Part shown: positions 8,682-18,621 of the stretch, in pieces
Layout of the letters: each line of letters starts with the position of its first letter
Position numbering within the stretch: the stretch's first letter is position 1
Assembly: GCA_027492915.1 (NCBI GenBank)
Contig: JAPUDW010000137.1
Span: 1-64,000 of the forward strand
DNA: 64,000 nt
From: Bacteroidota bacterium
GTDB taxonomy: Bacteria; Chloroflexota; Anaerolineae; Aggregatilineales; Phototrophicaceae
Reading direction: 5' to 3'
Made by a program: the position numbers and the translations under genes
Notes under the pieces: model-generated
Seen by the model: the letters and a program-made list of their open reading frames with translations, nothing else
Database searches by the model: none
Told to the model about the DNA's origin: nothing

Positions 8682-9239
8682 ATGTCGACCATCCAATTTG
8701 AAACTGCGCTGTATAAAATCAACAATCGAACCATTCTCCGGCTGCCAGAGAGCGCCTCGGCAGGGCTTCCGTCACGCGGGATGACGATGGTTTCGGGTAC
8801 GATCAACGGCGTTCCCTTTAAAACCCTGCTCGAACCGGATGGACGATATTCACCGGAGAAAAAGTCGAGCCACTGGTTTACCCCCGACAAAAAGCTGCTG
8901 AAAGACGCTGCGGCAAAGGTGGGCGATACGGTACAGGTTGCGCTTGAACCCAGCAAAGAATGGATCGAGCCGGAAGTGCCTGACGATTTAAAGCAAGCAC
9001 TGGCTGCTTCGCCGGAAGCCGAGGCTTTGTGGAACGATATTACCCCGCTCGCCCGTTGGGATTGGGTTCGCTGGATACGCGCTGTCAAAACCGAGGAGAC
9101 GCGCCAAAAGCACATTGAAGTGGCGCTCGACAAGCTCAACAAAGGTATGCGGCGACCGTGCTGTTTTAACCGCAACCTGTGCAGTGACCCTGAGGTTTCG
9201 CATAATTGGTCGCTGCTCGAACCGGAACAAACGAAGTAG
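8682..9239 (+). CDS. DUF1905 / YdeI-like (OmpD-associated) protein
   Basis: This 185-residue protein combines an N-terminal DUF1905 barrel (about 1-95) with a C-terminal YdeI/OmpD-associated helical region (about 105-160). Family hallmarks are GTINGVPFKTLLEPDG, then VGDTVQVALE, then the helical LARWDWVRWIRAVKTEETR stretch; homologues have S.R.E.V.WI..AK..ETR there. YdeI-type proteins have been called bacteriocin-protection proteins, but their biochemical activity is not established. The C-terminal 25 residues (CCFNRNLCSDP onward) are not typical and may be a species-specific tail. A GAGG site lies 5 nt before the ATG. Confidence 0.8.
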   Translation: MSTIQFETALYKINNRTILRLPESASAGLPSRGMTMVSGTINGVPFKTLLEPDGRYSPEKKSSHWFTPDKKLLKDAAAKVGDTVQVALEPSKEWIEPEVPDDLKQALAASPEAEALWNDITPLARWDWVRWIRAVKTEETRQKHIEVALDKLNKGMRRPCCFNRNLCSDPEVSHNWSLLEPEQTK

Positions 9240-9266
9240 AAGCGTTTATCAGCAAAGCATACACAT

Positions 9267-10391
9267 ATGTTTAAGTGGTATTCAGTCTTTGTTATCGGAT
9301 TATGGCTAGTCATTGCTCGACCCTCTGTACATGCCCAAATTGTTATTAACGAACTGCCCGTTTCCACGCTCGATAATGACATAATCGAGGCAATTTATGG
9401 CATTGATTGGCGTATAGATGGTCAATTTTTAGCCGTAGCGACAGATTCGGGCGTGTGGATTTATACGCTCACATTAAAGGAAATCGCACATCTCTCGGTC
9501 GAGGGCGATTGGGTTTATGATGTAAGTTGGAGTCCTGATGGCTCAAAACTTGCCGGTGGTGGCAAAGATGCTAAAGTTCATATTTGGGATGTCAGCGACT
9601 TATCCAATATAAGCATTATTAGCGAACTGCCAGAATCGAACTCGGTACTTGATGTTGCATGGAGTCCTGATGAGACTTCGAACCAAATTGCAACCCGCGT
9701 ATTTGAAAGCATAGAATACTTCTCGGACGCAGCAGTCTCTTATTCTTCTGTTCACGTATGGGATATATTAACCGGACAAGTTATCCAAACCCCCATTATC
9801 AATGAGGCCGGTCTTGTACCCCTCAGTTGGAGTTCAAACGGTGAAAGGTTTGTCACCAACCGAAATAAGTGGGATGCTGATTATGGATTTGTGCTGGGTG
9901 GACTTATGTTGTGGGATATACAGACCAATCGGCCAATTATGCAGCATTTATTACCGGCACCGGTAATAAAACCTCTAAGTCTTGCTTGGCGGCCTAATAC
10001 AAACACATTCGTGGCGAGCGATGATGCTGGTTACGTGTTAATTTATGATGAAAACCTACAGGAAATCGGCGGCTTAACGGATGCAAATTGGACTGGCGAA
10101 ACAATGTCTACATCCGCTTGGAATTTCGATGGCTCAAAACTTGCGCTGGGAAGCGATGAGGGATGGATCAATATTTGGAACATGAATATAGGGCAGCAAT
10201 TAGCTCGTATTCAAGGGCACACATCGGGTCTCGTCGATCTGGACTGGAACCCGAACGATGTTTACCTCGCAAGCGCTGCTGCTGATGGTGAGCTTAAGAT
10301 ATGGAATGTCAGCGGACTACCTACTTTGGTTCATCTACCTACTGTAACACCCTTCCCACCCTTGGAAGTGCCTTTGCCCTCAAGCAAGTAA
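9267..10391 (+). CDS. Exported WD40-repeat protein
   Basis: This 374-residue protein has an N-terminal signal peptide (hydrophobic core FVIGLWLVIA, likely cleavage after VHA) followed by about seven WD40-type repeats. Repeats are visible as VSWSPDGSKLAGGGKDAKVHIWD, AWNFDGSKLALGSDEGWINIWN and LDWNPNDVYLASAAADGELKIWN (each given in part), which form a single seven-bladed propeller. The tail is Pro-rich. It is probably an extracellular protein-interaction scaffold. The ribosome binding site is weak. It follows the YdeI-like gene by 27 nt on the same strand. The partner is unknown, and there is no enzymatic domain. Confidence 0.82.
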   Translation: MFKWYSVFVIGLWLVIARPSVHAQIVINELPVSTLDNDIIEAIYGIDWRIDGQFLAVATDSGVWIYTLTLKEIAHLSVEGDWVYDVSWSPDGSKLAGGGKDAKVHIWDVSDLSNISIISELPESNSVLDVAWSPDETSNQIATRVFESIEYFSDAAVSYSSVHVWDILTGQVIQTPIINEAGLVPLSWSSNGERFVTNRNKWDADYGFVLGGLMLWDIQTNRPIMQHLLPAPVIKPLSLAWRPNTNTFVASDDAGYVLIYDENLQEIGGLTDANWTGETMSTSAWNFDGSKLALGSDEGWINIWNMNIGQQLARIQGHTSGLVDLDWNPNDVYLASAAADGELKIWNVSGLPTLVHLPTVTPFPPLEVPLPSSK

Positions 10392-10570
10392 GGCGAATGC
10401 TAAAGCACATTTTTTAGTGCCCGGTTCTTCAGCATCATTGCTACACTGGCTTTCCCTCGCAAGCTTTCCGCCACAATCTGAATTTTTCTCCTCCGTGTTT
10501 TACTTGTGTCGTGTTTGTCCGCGAATGTCGCACATGGTTGCTCGGCAGATACCTTCTCACCTTTTGCCAT

Positions 10571-11659
10571 CTAGCTATATCGATTGAAAAATCTTAAATA
10601 GAGTTTTTCACGTTTTGATCCTTGGGGAATATACTTTCTTCGAAATGCTGATAGTCTTGCTGCTAACTTCCATTCATCACTATTTTCAATTGCTGATAAT
10701 CGATTGATTTCCTGTGTATCATTGGCAGCACGTTTCTCAAGATAAGCAATTTCTGCTTTAAGTTGCTCAATAATGCGTTGTTGAGCCGCAAGTTGGTTTT
10801 GAGGTGTTGAGATATTGATTTGTGAAGGCGTTATCTTTTGCAATTTCAACTCACTGCGCGTATCAACCATTTGGTTATACCGTTGTTCAAATATAACTCG
10901 TGCTTGTTCGTACAAGCTTGAACTTAACTGTGTATTTTCACGGATTATGTCAATCGCATCTTGTGAAATTTCAGATGGTGCAGGTCTATTAACACCAATG
11001 TTCAAGTTTCTTGTTTCTTGCTGTAGTTCCCAACCAAAGGTGTGAGCTAATAAGTCAATGGATTTATCAAAATGCTCTGCTAACCCTACAAAAGCAAAGT
11101 TTGTTAATCTTTCTTGTGCCTGTTCAAGAATAGTTGGGTCGAAATACCCATTCGGCGCATAAGCTTCCATTTGTTGCTCAAGCTCCAAACCTTGATACTG
11201 ATTTGACGCAAGTTTCTCAATGATTTCAGGGTAATTCATATTTAAACCAATATATCGAGCTTGCATATTGGCATAAAGAGGTTGAGTACGTGGATCGCGA
11301 GCGAATTCTAAAAGTGATTGAGATTTAACAATAGGATAAGCATAATGTGCGGGGGAACGACGTACATGTGAGTAATGAGAAATAGTCCGCTCTAATGGAT
11401 CTCTCAACATGGTGATATAAACAGGCTTTCGATGCATAAATGCATCTACATTATAGAAAAAGTGCCCGGCTATAAATTTATAGTTATCAAGTACTGTTCG
11501 GGGAGTTTTAAGAAAAGCGCTGATATGCTGAGGCGGGTGAGATTCAGTAGCATGAAATTGTTTGCTAATAAAATCAGTAAAAGAGGTTCCTGCTGTTTTA
11601 GGGATATGTAAATAGTAGAGTAAATCGTTGCCCATGAGCGTATAGGGTTGGTACGACAT
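10571..11659 (-). CDS. Sulfotransferase family protein
   Basis: This 362-residue protein has the P-loop-like PAPS 5'-phosphosulfate motif HIPKTAGTSF (residues 18-27) and the 3'-phosphate motif MLRDPLERTISHY (about 83-95), typical of the Sulfotransfer_2 / heparan-sulfate 2-O-sulfotransferase-like family. It should transfer sulfate from PAPS to a carbohydrate hydroxyl. After residue 250 the fold is followed by a coiled coil (QQRIIEQLKAEIAYLEKRA), which may mediate oligomerisation. It has no signal peptide, so it acts in the cytoplasm, presumably on a polymer or precursor before export by the divergent ABC transporter at 11904-14069. No PAPS synthesis genes are in the window. AT-rich composition matches the rest of this glycan block and differs from the flanking genes. 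Confidence 0.87.
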   Translation of the reverse strand: MSYQPYTLMGNDLLYYLHIPKTAGTSFTDFISKQFHATESHPPQHISAFLKTPRTVLDNYKFIAGHFFYNVDAFMHRKPVYITMLRDPLERTISHYSHVRRSPAHYAYPIVKSQSLLEFARDPRTQPLYANMQARYIGLNMNYPEIIEKLASNQYQGLELEQQMEAYAPNGYFDPTILEQAQERLTNFAFVGLAEHFDKSIDLLAHTFGWELQQETRNLNIGVNRPAPSEISQDAIDIIRENTQLSSSLYEQARVIFEQRYNQMVDTRSELKLQKITPSQINISTPQNQLAAQQRIIEQLKAEIAYLEKRAANDTQEINRLSAIENSDEWKLAARLSAFRRKYIPQGSKREKLYLRFFNRYS

Positions 11660-11903
11660 ATGTTATCTTTCGGTAAAACATGAATTGCGTTTTGGGGATG
11701 GTCAATCTGAAAACGACTTACATGATTCAATCTCAATAGTAAGATTCTATCATGTAAACAAATGGTCGCTAGGTCAGGCTATACAAGATCAATAGGTCAG
11801 ACCGTTACTTACCCATGCTGTGACTAGATTTGACAAATGTGCTCATGTTATCATTACTGTCCGAAACAACCGAGTAAGGATACTGCGCGACAAGCGCTAA
11901 ACT

Positions 11904-12731
11904 ATGCACCGTATCTACGAAGTAAAAGATAATCGCGTCAATCGCACACTCAAAGATCATTTACGCTTCGCATTTGAATACAGGGCATTTTTTGTATATT
12001 GGGTACGACGTAATATTGTCACTCGCTACAGCCAAACAACGGTTGGCTTGTTATGGGCTGTACTACAGCCTTTGTTATCTAGTCTCGTTTACATCTTAGT
12101 TTTTTCCGTTATTGCCCGCGTTTCGACCGACCCCGTGCCATACCCATTGTTTGTTGTAACCAGTCTTGTATTGTGGAGCTATTTTCAGCGTATTGTCTTT
12201 AGTGGCGCAGCGTCAGTTGTGACAAATCTTGATATTGTAACAAGGGTCAGTTTCCCTCGTGAATTTTTGCCTTTGGGAGTAGCGGTAGAAGCAATCGTAG
12301 ATTTGTTAATTGGTGTTGTTATTATAGGTGTTTTATTTGCCTTATATCATCAACCGGTAACCCCCTATTTATTACTAGCTATTCCTGTCTTTATTATCCA
12401 CACGTGTTTAGGATTAGGATTAGCCTTTTTCTTAGCCGGAATTTCATCATATATCCGCGACTTATTTCAAATCTTGCCAATTTTATTGCAGCTTTTACTA
12501 TATGTAAGCCCTGTTATTTATCCAATCAACATCGTGCCAAACTCGATCCGCAGTTTATACTTTATTAACCCGCTTGGACCTATTTTTGCATCGTATCAAG
12601 AAACGATCCTATATGGAACGTTTTCATATCCACTTGAAATTATAGTTATTGGTATAATTTCAGTAGTAATTTTGTTCAGCGGTTATCTTTTCTTCAAACG
12701 CACTGAATGGCGTTTTGCTGATATTCTCTAA
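11904..12731 (+). CDS. wzm: ABC-2 type polysaccharide export permease
   Basis: This 275-residue protein has six predicted TM helices and the N-terminal cytoplasmic helix with RNIVTRYSQTTVGLLWAVLQP, characteristic of Wzm/TagG/KpsM-type permeases of polysaccharide ABC exporters. It forms the channel of a heterotetramer with the ATPase encoded 54 nt downstream (12786-14069). The transported polymer would be assembled on a lipid carrier in the cytoplasm and exported whole. The C-terminus FFKRTEWRFADIL is typical of the family. The ATG lacks a strong ribosome binding site. The neighbours (sulfotransferase, multi-domain glycosyltransferase, methyltransferase) suggest a sulfated or methylated surface glycan. 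TagG is an alternative name, since the carried polymer is unknown. Confidence 0.9.
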   Translation: MHRIYEVKDNRVNRTLKDHLRFAFEYRAFFVYWVRRNIVTRYSQTTVGLLWAVLQPLLSSLVYILVFSVIARVSTDPVPYPLFVVTSLVLWSYFQRIVFSGAASVVTNLDIVTRVSFPREFLPLGVAVEAIVDLLIGVVIIGVLFALYHQPVTPYLLLAIPVFIIHTCLGLGLAFFLAGISSYIRDLFQILPILLQLLLYVSPVIYPINIVPNSIRSLYFINPLGPIFASYQETILYGTFSYPLEIIVIGIISVVILFSGYLFFKRTEWRFADIL

Positions 12732-12785
12732 CCAATTTTCCTACGAATCACAATTTATCTAATTCTACGAGAACATTTCACGTAC

Positions 12786-14069
12786 ATGACTGATGTAATA
12801 CAAGTTCACAATGTCTCTAAATCCTATAATATGTTGGGAACAGTCCGTATTCGCACCCTTTTTCAAGACTTAAAGCGTGTCATTCGGCCAACTTCTTTGC
12901 CTGAAACTAGCCCTGTTCAATCACAAAACCGCAATGTATTGAATAATATCAGTTTCGACTTAAAACATGGCGAATCCCTAGGTATTATCGGGCATAATGG
13001 ATCAGGTAAAAGTACGCTTTTGCGTCTGTTAGCCGGTGTATCTTTACCAACGCGGGGATATATTCGTATTGAGGGGAAAGTAGCTCCCCTATTGTCATTA
13101 GGAGCAGGTTTTCACCCTGATCTAACAGGCCATGAAAATCTATATTTGAATTGCACGTTGATGGGTCTTAGTCGACAACAATCGATTGATCGAATTGATC
13201 AGATCATTGAATTTGCCGATATTGGTGATTATATCGAAGTGCCCATCAAACGTTATTCTTCGGGTATGCTAGCGCGGCTCGGTTTTGCCGCTGCCGTTCA
13301 TATGGAACCTGAGATTATTTTATTGGATGAAGTACTGGCTGTTGGAGATTACAATTTTTCCATGAAAGCCAATGCACTGATAAGAGAATTTGTTGGTAAA
13401 AGAACACTGGTATTGATCTCGCATGATTTATCCGCTGTCGAGAAACTATGTGAACGAGTAATTTGGCTTGACCACGGTGAAATGCGCCAGGATGGCAAGT
13501 CCTCTGAAGTCATTACAGCCTACACGCAAGATCAGCAAAAGCGTAGTGCTAAAACGTCAAACCGTTCTCTACAGGCAGAACAATCAATAACACAAACTGT
13601 TCAAAAACAGGTTTTTGATGAACGGGTTTCCATCGAAAAAGTAGCAGTCTACAATAAAAACGGGGACGAGCAAAAGCAATTTGAGTTTGGCGAAGACGTT
13701 ATTATTCGCTGCCACATACATTTGAGTGAAGCAGTCCCTAATTTGCGTGTTGTTATAGGCATTATGGATATCGAATACAAAGCAGTCATAACCGCTTGCG
13801 ATAACCAAAAATTACAAGGCGCTAGACAATGGCAGGGCGATATTATTCTCGAAGGTGTTTTCCCTGGTTTAAAATTGCGCCCACGGTCACTTGGCGTCTA
13901 TATAGGTGTATCAAACCCCATAGCTTTACAACCCTTGGGTTCATGGCGAGATATTGTCCCACGTTTCTTCTCAATTGGGCCACGCCAAGATATGGAGCAT
14001 CATTACTATGCTCCCCAAGGTGATTTAGTTTATACCCCCGACGTAGAAATGCACTTTGCAAGCGACTAA
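12786..14069 (+). CDS. wzt: Polysaccharide ABC exporter ATPase with Wzt C-domain
   Basis: This 427-residue protein has an N-terminal ABC ATPase (1-250) and a C-terminal beta-sandwich (about 280-425). Walker A is GHNGSGKST (69-77), the signature is YSSGM (157-161), and Walker B is IILLDE (177-182). A Wzt-type insert around VAPLLSLGAGFHPDLTG is present. The C-terminal domain follows a linker rich in Gln/Ser and matches the Wzt carbohydrate-binding domain, which in O9a-type systems reads the modified end of the glycan before export. A terminal sulfate or methyl cap made by the neighbouring enzymes would be a natural signal, though this is inference. It overlaps the convergent glycosyltransferase gene by 4 nt at the stop codons (cTAa). 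Confidence 0.92.
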   Translation: MTDVIQVHNVSKSYNMLGTVRIRTLFQDLKRVIRPTSLPETSPVQSQNRNVLNNISFDLKHGESLGIIGHNGSGKSTLLRLLAGVSLPTRGYIRIEGKVAPLLSLGAGFHPDLTGHENLYLNCTLMGLSRQQSIDRIDQIIEFADIGDYIEVPIKRYSSGMLARLGFAAAVHMEPEIILLDEVLAVGDYNFSMKANALIREFVGKRTLVLISHDLSAVEKLCERVIWLDHGEMRQDGKSSEVITAYTQDQQKRSAKTSNRSLQAEQSITQTVQKQVFDERVSIEKVAVYNKNGDEQKQFEFGEDVIIRCHIHLSEAVPNLRVVIGIMDIEYKAVITACDNQKLQGARQWQGDIILEGVFPGLKLRPRSLGVYIGVSNPIALQPLGSWRDIVPRFFSIGPRQDMEHHYYAPQGDLVYTPDVEMHFASD

Positions 14070-17000
14070 TCGCCTGACAATTTGGCATTAGCATTACTAT
14101 TTTGTTGAGAACGAGCAGTCGCAATTTCCTCAAACACGCCAATGAATTCATCTGCTGTATGTTCCCATGTCTTTTTGCCTATGTAATTATCAGCCTGTTT
14201 CATGCGTGCCTTAGTTGCCTCACTGTTAGACAGGGTATATACAATAGCATCAGCCAATGCGACAGGATCATCTGCCGGAACCAACAGAGCGAATTCGTCT
14301 TCCCGGCCTAACTCTTCAACATTTTGCGGGATAGTAGACGCTATAACTGGAGAACCATACAACATTGACTCTGTTATCATGCCGTGGACAGTGGACTCTG
14401 AGCGAGACATGCTAATTCCTATGCTTGCTCCAGCGTAAATTGCAGGCAAATCATCCTCGTGTATAAAATCAAGGATAATGATGTCTTTGCCAAACACAAA
14501 TCCGGCATCTTCTATGACTTTTAGTAACGCCGCTGCATACCTGCCGCCAATTTCGCCTGTAAGATAACTGCGAGCACCAACACCTCCAATAACAAAAGGA
14601 GGGGTGTCAAATTTACGCCAGCGTAAGATTTGAAGCGCTTGAAATATAGCGATATTATTTTTATGCGTGCCTTGATACCCTGTGTTAAAGATATATCGTT
14701 TGGGCAAGTTATGTTTGGCAAGGATACTATCGATCTCTGCTTGATCCGGTCGTTCTCGGCGAACAACCAAAGGTGGCGGTCGAACAATCTGGGTATTGTC
14801 TGGTGGAATATTGTAGCGTTTGATGGCTTCATTGCGTATATAAGCCGAACCAAAAATGATCTTCTTTGCTATTTTTCCCCAAAGTGCCATCTCACGAGAA
14901 ACGGAGGCTGCATTAGGCCCCCATACTTCTGTAAATTCATGAGCAAGATCATACATTGTTATAGCTACAGGTTGAGGAGTCGCTTGATTTATCGGTGTAT
15001 TAGGCGAAATAAGGCGAAATGGATTTGCCAGTAAAATCGCATCATACTTTTTAGTCATAGATGCAAGCTCGTCCATACGCAAATAGGGTTGGGCTGGTGG
15101 AGATTCGATTTCGAGAAGTGCTTTTGGGGGTACATGAGTAGGAGGATTAGTGAGATACTCATAATCTCCCGAAACTACTTCTTGTATATCTTCCCGAAAT
15201 AAACGACCAAGAATTGGATTGCTTAAAATACGCCGCCCCATACGGCTATACATGAGTTCAGCCCTTAGCTTAGAATTCCTTGGGCGCAATGTACGCTGTT
15301 GTACTACTCCCTGTAAATATTGAAAGGGAATAAGGACGCTCTCACTAGCAAAACGTATAAAACGGGATCGAAAATACAAAGGGGACAAACGCCAGTAACT
15401 TATTCGATCTGAGCGTCCAACTTTATTCTTTTTTCGTTTTATCGAAATGATAGGAAGTCGAATATTCGTCGGAAATTCCCATTTTGGAGCGCTAATTCCT
15501 TGGCCTTGTACTGGTGACCCCCAAATTAAATCAAATATCCAATTTTTAGGCTCACCAATTTTGACGGCCGCTTGTACCAACCCTGTAACGTATTTGTAAA
15601 TACCGCCCCCCGAAACAACTAGCGCATAAATTCCTATGTGCCTGTTTAGTGATGGTGCCGGTAAAGAACGTTCTTCAGGTAGAGATGATTCGGGCAGTTT
15701 CCACTTTGCATAGGGGAGCACATCTGGAACAGTAGATGTGCTCATAATGATGTTAAAAAAACGTTCTTTCCATACTTCGGCAACATATTCTGGTCGGAAA
15801 GTCTCTAGCAGTGTCTGCTGACTTTCAATTACAGAATTTATAAATGCTTCATCGCCATCAAGGACACGTTGTAATTTGACTTTTGCTTCTTCGTATGTTT
15901 CACATGCACCCGGCTTACCTTTTCCCATAAGCTCTTCGACTAAACCACCAGTCAAATAGATTAAAGGCATCCCATATGCTACGGCTTCTAATGGATGATA
16001 ATGTAAATGACGTGGTTCACGGCTATGGTAAAACATCACGCGCAGCTCTCGAAACCAACTTTGCATTTCATCATCGCTGACAAAACCCGTTACAGTTGGA
16101 TCATCAACTGGAATAGGTTGGTGACCGCCGATTAAGTGTGGCAGATCGCCCAAATGGGCTTTAAATTCTCGATAAAACATTCCGTAATAGTTAGGCACAC
16201 TTTCAATGCGAGGGCATATGAACAAAATGCGTTTATCTGTGCCAACCCAACGATTAGAGGCACGCAAAATGCGATCCGGCAAGGCAAGCGGCAACATAAC
16301 GGTTCGATCTTGAAGTAGCTTTTCTTCAATTGGCGCAATGCTATCATAACTGGGTGTAAACCAGAAACGATCTTTTATTTGCCAAACTTTCTTCCAAAGA
16401 TCATCTTCGCCCATAAAAGTAAAATATTCGCTGTAATTATGTGGATGTTCACGACCAAATACCCTGACGAGTATGCGTCCATCGAAAACCCGAACAAGAT
16501 CACGAATAGGGGGGAAAAAAGAAGCTGTAATAACCGTACCAAAATACCCATTTAGTAATTCGGCAATCTCAGGGGTCACACCATCTTCATAAAAATTGTG
16601 CTGATTGAGGCGATCAATAACCCAATTAGGCAATGTTGAATGTTCATCTTCGGAAAAATCCACCGAGGCTGTGCGATATTCATTACCTGCTGGTAGTGCC
16701 TTGCTCGTGTAGACTTCTAAACCAAATTGGCGAATGATAGGTAGCTCCGCATCGCGCAGCGTAGTATGGTTGATGAGCCATGCAACGCGTTCTTCGCGGC
16801 TTCGCATCACATGATCACGGCGACGTGGACGCGATTTCCATGGTGACTCGCTGACTGCGTTAAAAATATCGATATATGCACTGGTTACATCAGCTTGTGT
16901 CCGTTTGCTAACAAAAGCTTGAGCTTTAGTCGCACGTAAGTTAGCAGCACTTGTATCATTTAGCACACTAGTAATCTGGTCGGCTAAATCCTCTGCATGA

Positions 17001-18034
17001 TGCGGATCAAAGCTAAGAGCATAGGTATTTTCATGTCCAAAGCTTTCAGAGAGCGCTGGAATACGAGAGTGAATAAGCGGTGTTCCCAATGCCATTGTAT
17101 TCAAAATCTGATAGCTCAATCCAGCTTCAGATAGTGACGGTGAGATCACCATAGCCGCAGCAGCAATCAAGGCGGGAATGTCGTTGTCATCAACTTTATT
17201 CAATTGAATTATATGTTCCAACCCCAGTTGCAGAATACGCTTCTGTACCTGCTCACCATAGCGTTGATGCGCTATATTCTGAGGCAAAACATCATCGAAT
17301 TCATTATTTATGGTCACTAAAGGAAGTGAGGTCACACCACGATCTTTAAGAATGCCGAGGGCTTCAATGATTACTGCCCCATTTTGACGACGAGAAAGCC
17401 ATTGGGGTGCAAAAGCAAAATGCTCTGGTAAATTATATTTCTGCCGCACAGAAATTATGGAAGCTGTAGAAATGGTAGAAGATACGGTTGATGCTAAAGG
17501 GATAACATAAGTGCGGTCACGGTCAAATTTGTATAGACTAATTGCACGATCACGAACATACTCGCTGGAAAATACAAATGCACTACCGACCTTTGCAAAC
17601 ATAGCTGCTTCACGTCTGTGTTGATCCGTGATAATGCCATAATCGATATCTTCAAATTCCAAGTCGTGAATACTCATGACAACGGGCGCGGGAATTGGAA
17701 TGGTTGTTCCTAATGGGAGGTTTCCCCACGGCGAAGGTAAATAGAGAACATCAAACGCCTTACTTTCCTTTCCTACTAGTTGCCGAAATTCACTTAAATC
17801 AGCATTCGCATAGACTGACTCAGCATCATCAGTTTGTTGTTCGATTAAACTATCGAAAGCAGTTTCAGGCCAATCAATCGATTGATTGAAAGCATTGAAT
17901 GTTTTAGCAAGTATAGAAAATTGCCACCCTAAATCTGGCAGTGATTTGTGAAGATCATTTGCAAGTTGCTTAGTGAAAGTTGTTACATCACCGGGTCTAA
18001 TAGATGCACCATATATCATTACGCGTTTCGTCAT
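14066..18034 (-). CDS. Giant multi-domain glycosyltransferase (three GT-B units)
   Basis: This protein of about 1322 residues carries three GT-B fold glycosyltransferase units. Unit 1 (about 1-390) is GT4-like, with SPSLSEAGLSYQILNTMALG. Unit 2 (about 430-780) is more divergent, with YHPLEAVAYGMPLIYLTGG near its end. Unit 3 (about 850-1310) is GT4-like, with GISMSRSESTVHGMITESML. The E-x7-E type nucleotide-sugar signature is seen in units 1 and 3. Such fusions build a repeating unit by sequential sugar transfer. I start at the ATG at 18034 because GAGCGGTG precedes it, whereas the upstream ATG at 18097 has none. No signal peptide is present, so it acts in the cytoplasm beside the Wzm/Wzt exporter. 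Linkage and sugars are unknown. Confidence 0.88.
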   Translation of the reverse strand: MTKRVMIYGASIRPGDVTTFTKQLANDLHKSLPDLGWQFSILAKTFNAFNQSIDWPETAFDSLIEQQTDDAESVYANADLSEFRQLVGKESKAFDVLYLPSPWGNLPLGTTIPIPAPVVMSIHDLEFEDIDYGIITDQHRREAAMFAKVGSAFVFSSEYVRDRAISLYKFDRDRTYVIPLASTVSSTISTASIISVRQKYNLPEHFAFAPQWLSRRQNGAVIIEALGILKDRGVTSLPLVTINNEFDDVLPQNIAHQRYGEQVQKRILQLGLEHIIQLNKVDDNDIPALIAAAAMVISPSLSEAGLSYQILNTMALGTPLIHSRIPALSESFGHENTYALSFDPHHAEDLADQITSVLNDTSAANLRATKAQAFVSKRTQADVTSAYIDIFNAVSESPWKSRPRRRDHVMRSREERVAWLINHTTLRDAELPIIRQFGLEVYTSKALPAGNEYRTASVDFSEDEHSTLPNWVIDRLNQHNFYEDGVTPEIAELLNGYFGTVITASFFPPIRDLVRVFDGRILVRVFGREHPHNYSEYFTFMGEDDLWKKVWQIKDRFWFTPSYDSIAPIEEKLLQDRTVMLPLALPDRILRASNRWVGTDKRILFICPRIESVPNYYGMFYREFKAHLGDLPHLIGGHQPIPVDDPTVTGFVSDDEMQSWFRELRVMFYHSREPRHLHYHPLEAVAYGMPLIYLTGGLVEELMGKGKPGACETYEEAKVKLQRVLDGDEAFINSVIESQQTLLETFRPEYVAEVWKERFFNIIMSTSTVPDVLPYAKWKLPESSLPEERSLPAPSLNRHIGIYALVVSGGGIYKYVTGLVQAAVKIGEPKNWIFDLIWGSPVQGQGISAPKWEFPTNIRLPIISIKRKKNKVGRSDRISYWRLSPLYFRSRFIRFASESVLIPFQYLQGVVQQRTLRPRNSKLRAELMYSRMGRRILSNPILGRLFREDIQEVVSGDYEYLTNPPTHVPPKALLEIESPPAQPYLRMDELASMTKKYDAILLANPFRLISPNTPINQATPQPVAITMYDLAHEFTEVWGPNAASVSREMALWGKIAKKIIFGSAYIRNEAIKRYNIPPDNTQIVRPPPLVVRRERPDQAEIDSILAKHNLPKRYIFNTGYQGTHKNNIAIFQALQILRWRKFDTPPFVIGGVGARSYLTGEIGGRYAAALLKVIEDAGFVFGKDIIILDFIHEDDLPAIYAGASIGISMSRSESTVHGMITESMLYGSPVIASTIPQNVEELGREDEFALLVPADDPVALADAIVYTLSNSEATKARMKQADNYIGKKTWEHTADEFIGVFEEIATARSQQNSNANAKLSGD

Positions 18035-18190
18035 AATATTACACCGCTCTTCTATTGACTTCAGATGATCACAAAATGGGATTGTAAAAATATTCATCTG
18101 AGAACTAGAGTGGCGATTGTATATGAAAATCGTAGCGCACTCTAGCCTGTGAAATGAGACCCAAGAATTAAGTTTGCAGGACTACCGTAG

Positions 18191-18303
18191 GAAGCGGCAT
18201 ATGAACAGGCGAAACAGGGGCTTTATGCTAAGATAGGCAGATTAACGACACAATTAAGCTGGCTGAAAAACTAGCAGGCTCGTTGAGTAACGATGGTGGT
18301 TGA
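18191..18303 (+). mobile_element. IS3-family OrfA remnant
   Basis: In the 587-nt gap upstream of the giant glycosyltransferase, a short frame encodes EQAKQGLYAKIGRLTTQLSW and then LKN followed by a stop. This matches the C-terminal leucine-zipper end of IS3-group OrfA proteins (LYxKIGxLxxELxWLKKK). A single missing base in the A5 run at 18266-18270 would continue the homology as LAGSLSN. No OrfB and no terminal repeats were found. The rest of the gap (18035-18190 and 18304-18621) shows nothing else I can name. Confidence 0.6.
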
Positions 18304-18621
18304 CATTGATGGAAAGAGAGGCAAGTGAAGTGGTAAAGTGTGAGTTGTTACGTGCGCAACGGTCAGGGCGTACTGTGTCCCACGCCCCCTGTGATCTGCC
18401 CCCATATGCTAAGTTCACAACCACAGCATTTGAATTTACAAAAATGCCAAAAATAATGTTCAAACATTAAACTCAATATAGCAACAGGTCTTAAAGTTTG
18501 AGCGACCCGGATCAGATCCATTTTATAACTTAGGCAGCTTCAAATAGCTAGACTACCCTACAAAACACCAATGATTATATCTATACTTACCCTTCGAGTT
18601 ACTTGTTAAAGGATATTCACG

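Noticed and set aside
18254-18463. 69-codon minus frame upstream of the methyltransferase
   Set aside because: No ribosome binding site; it runs over the IS3 remnant on the opposite strand and has no recognisable product.
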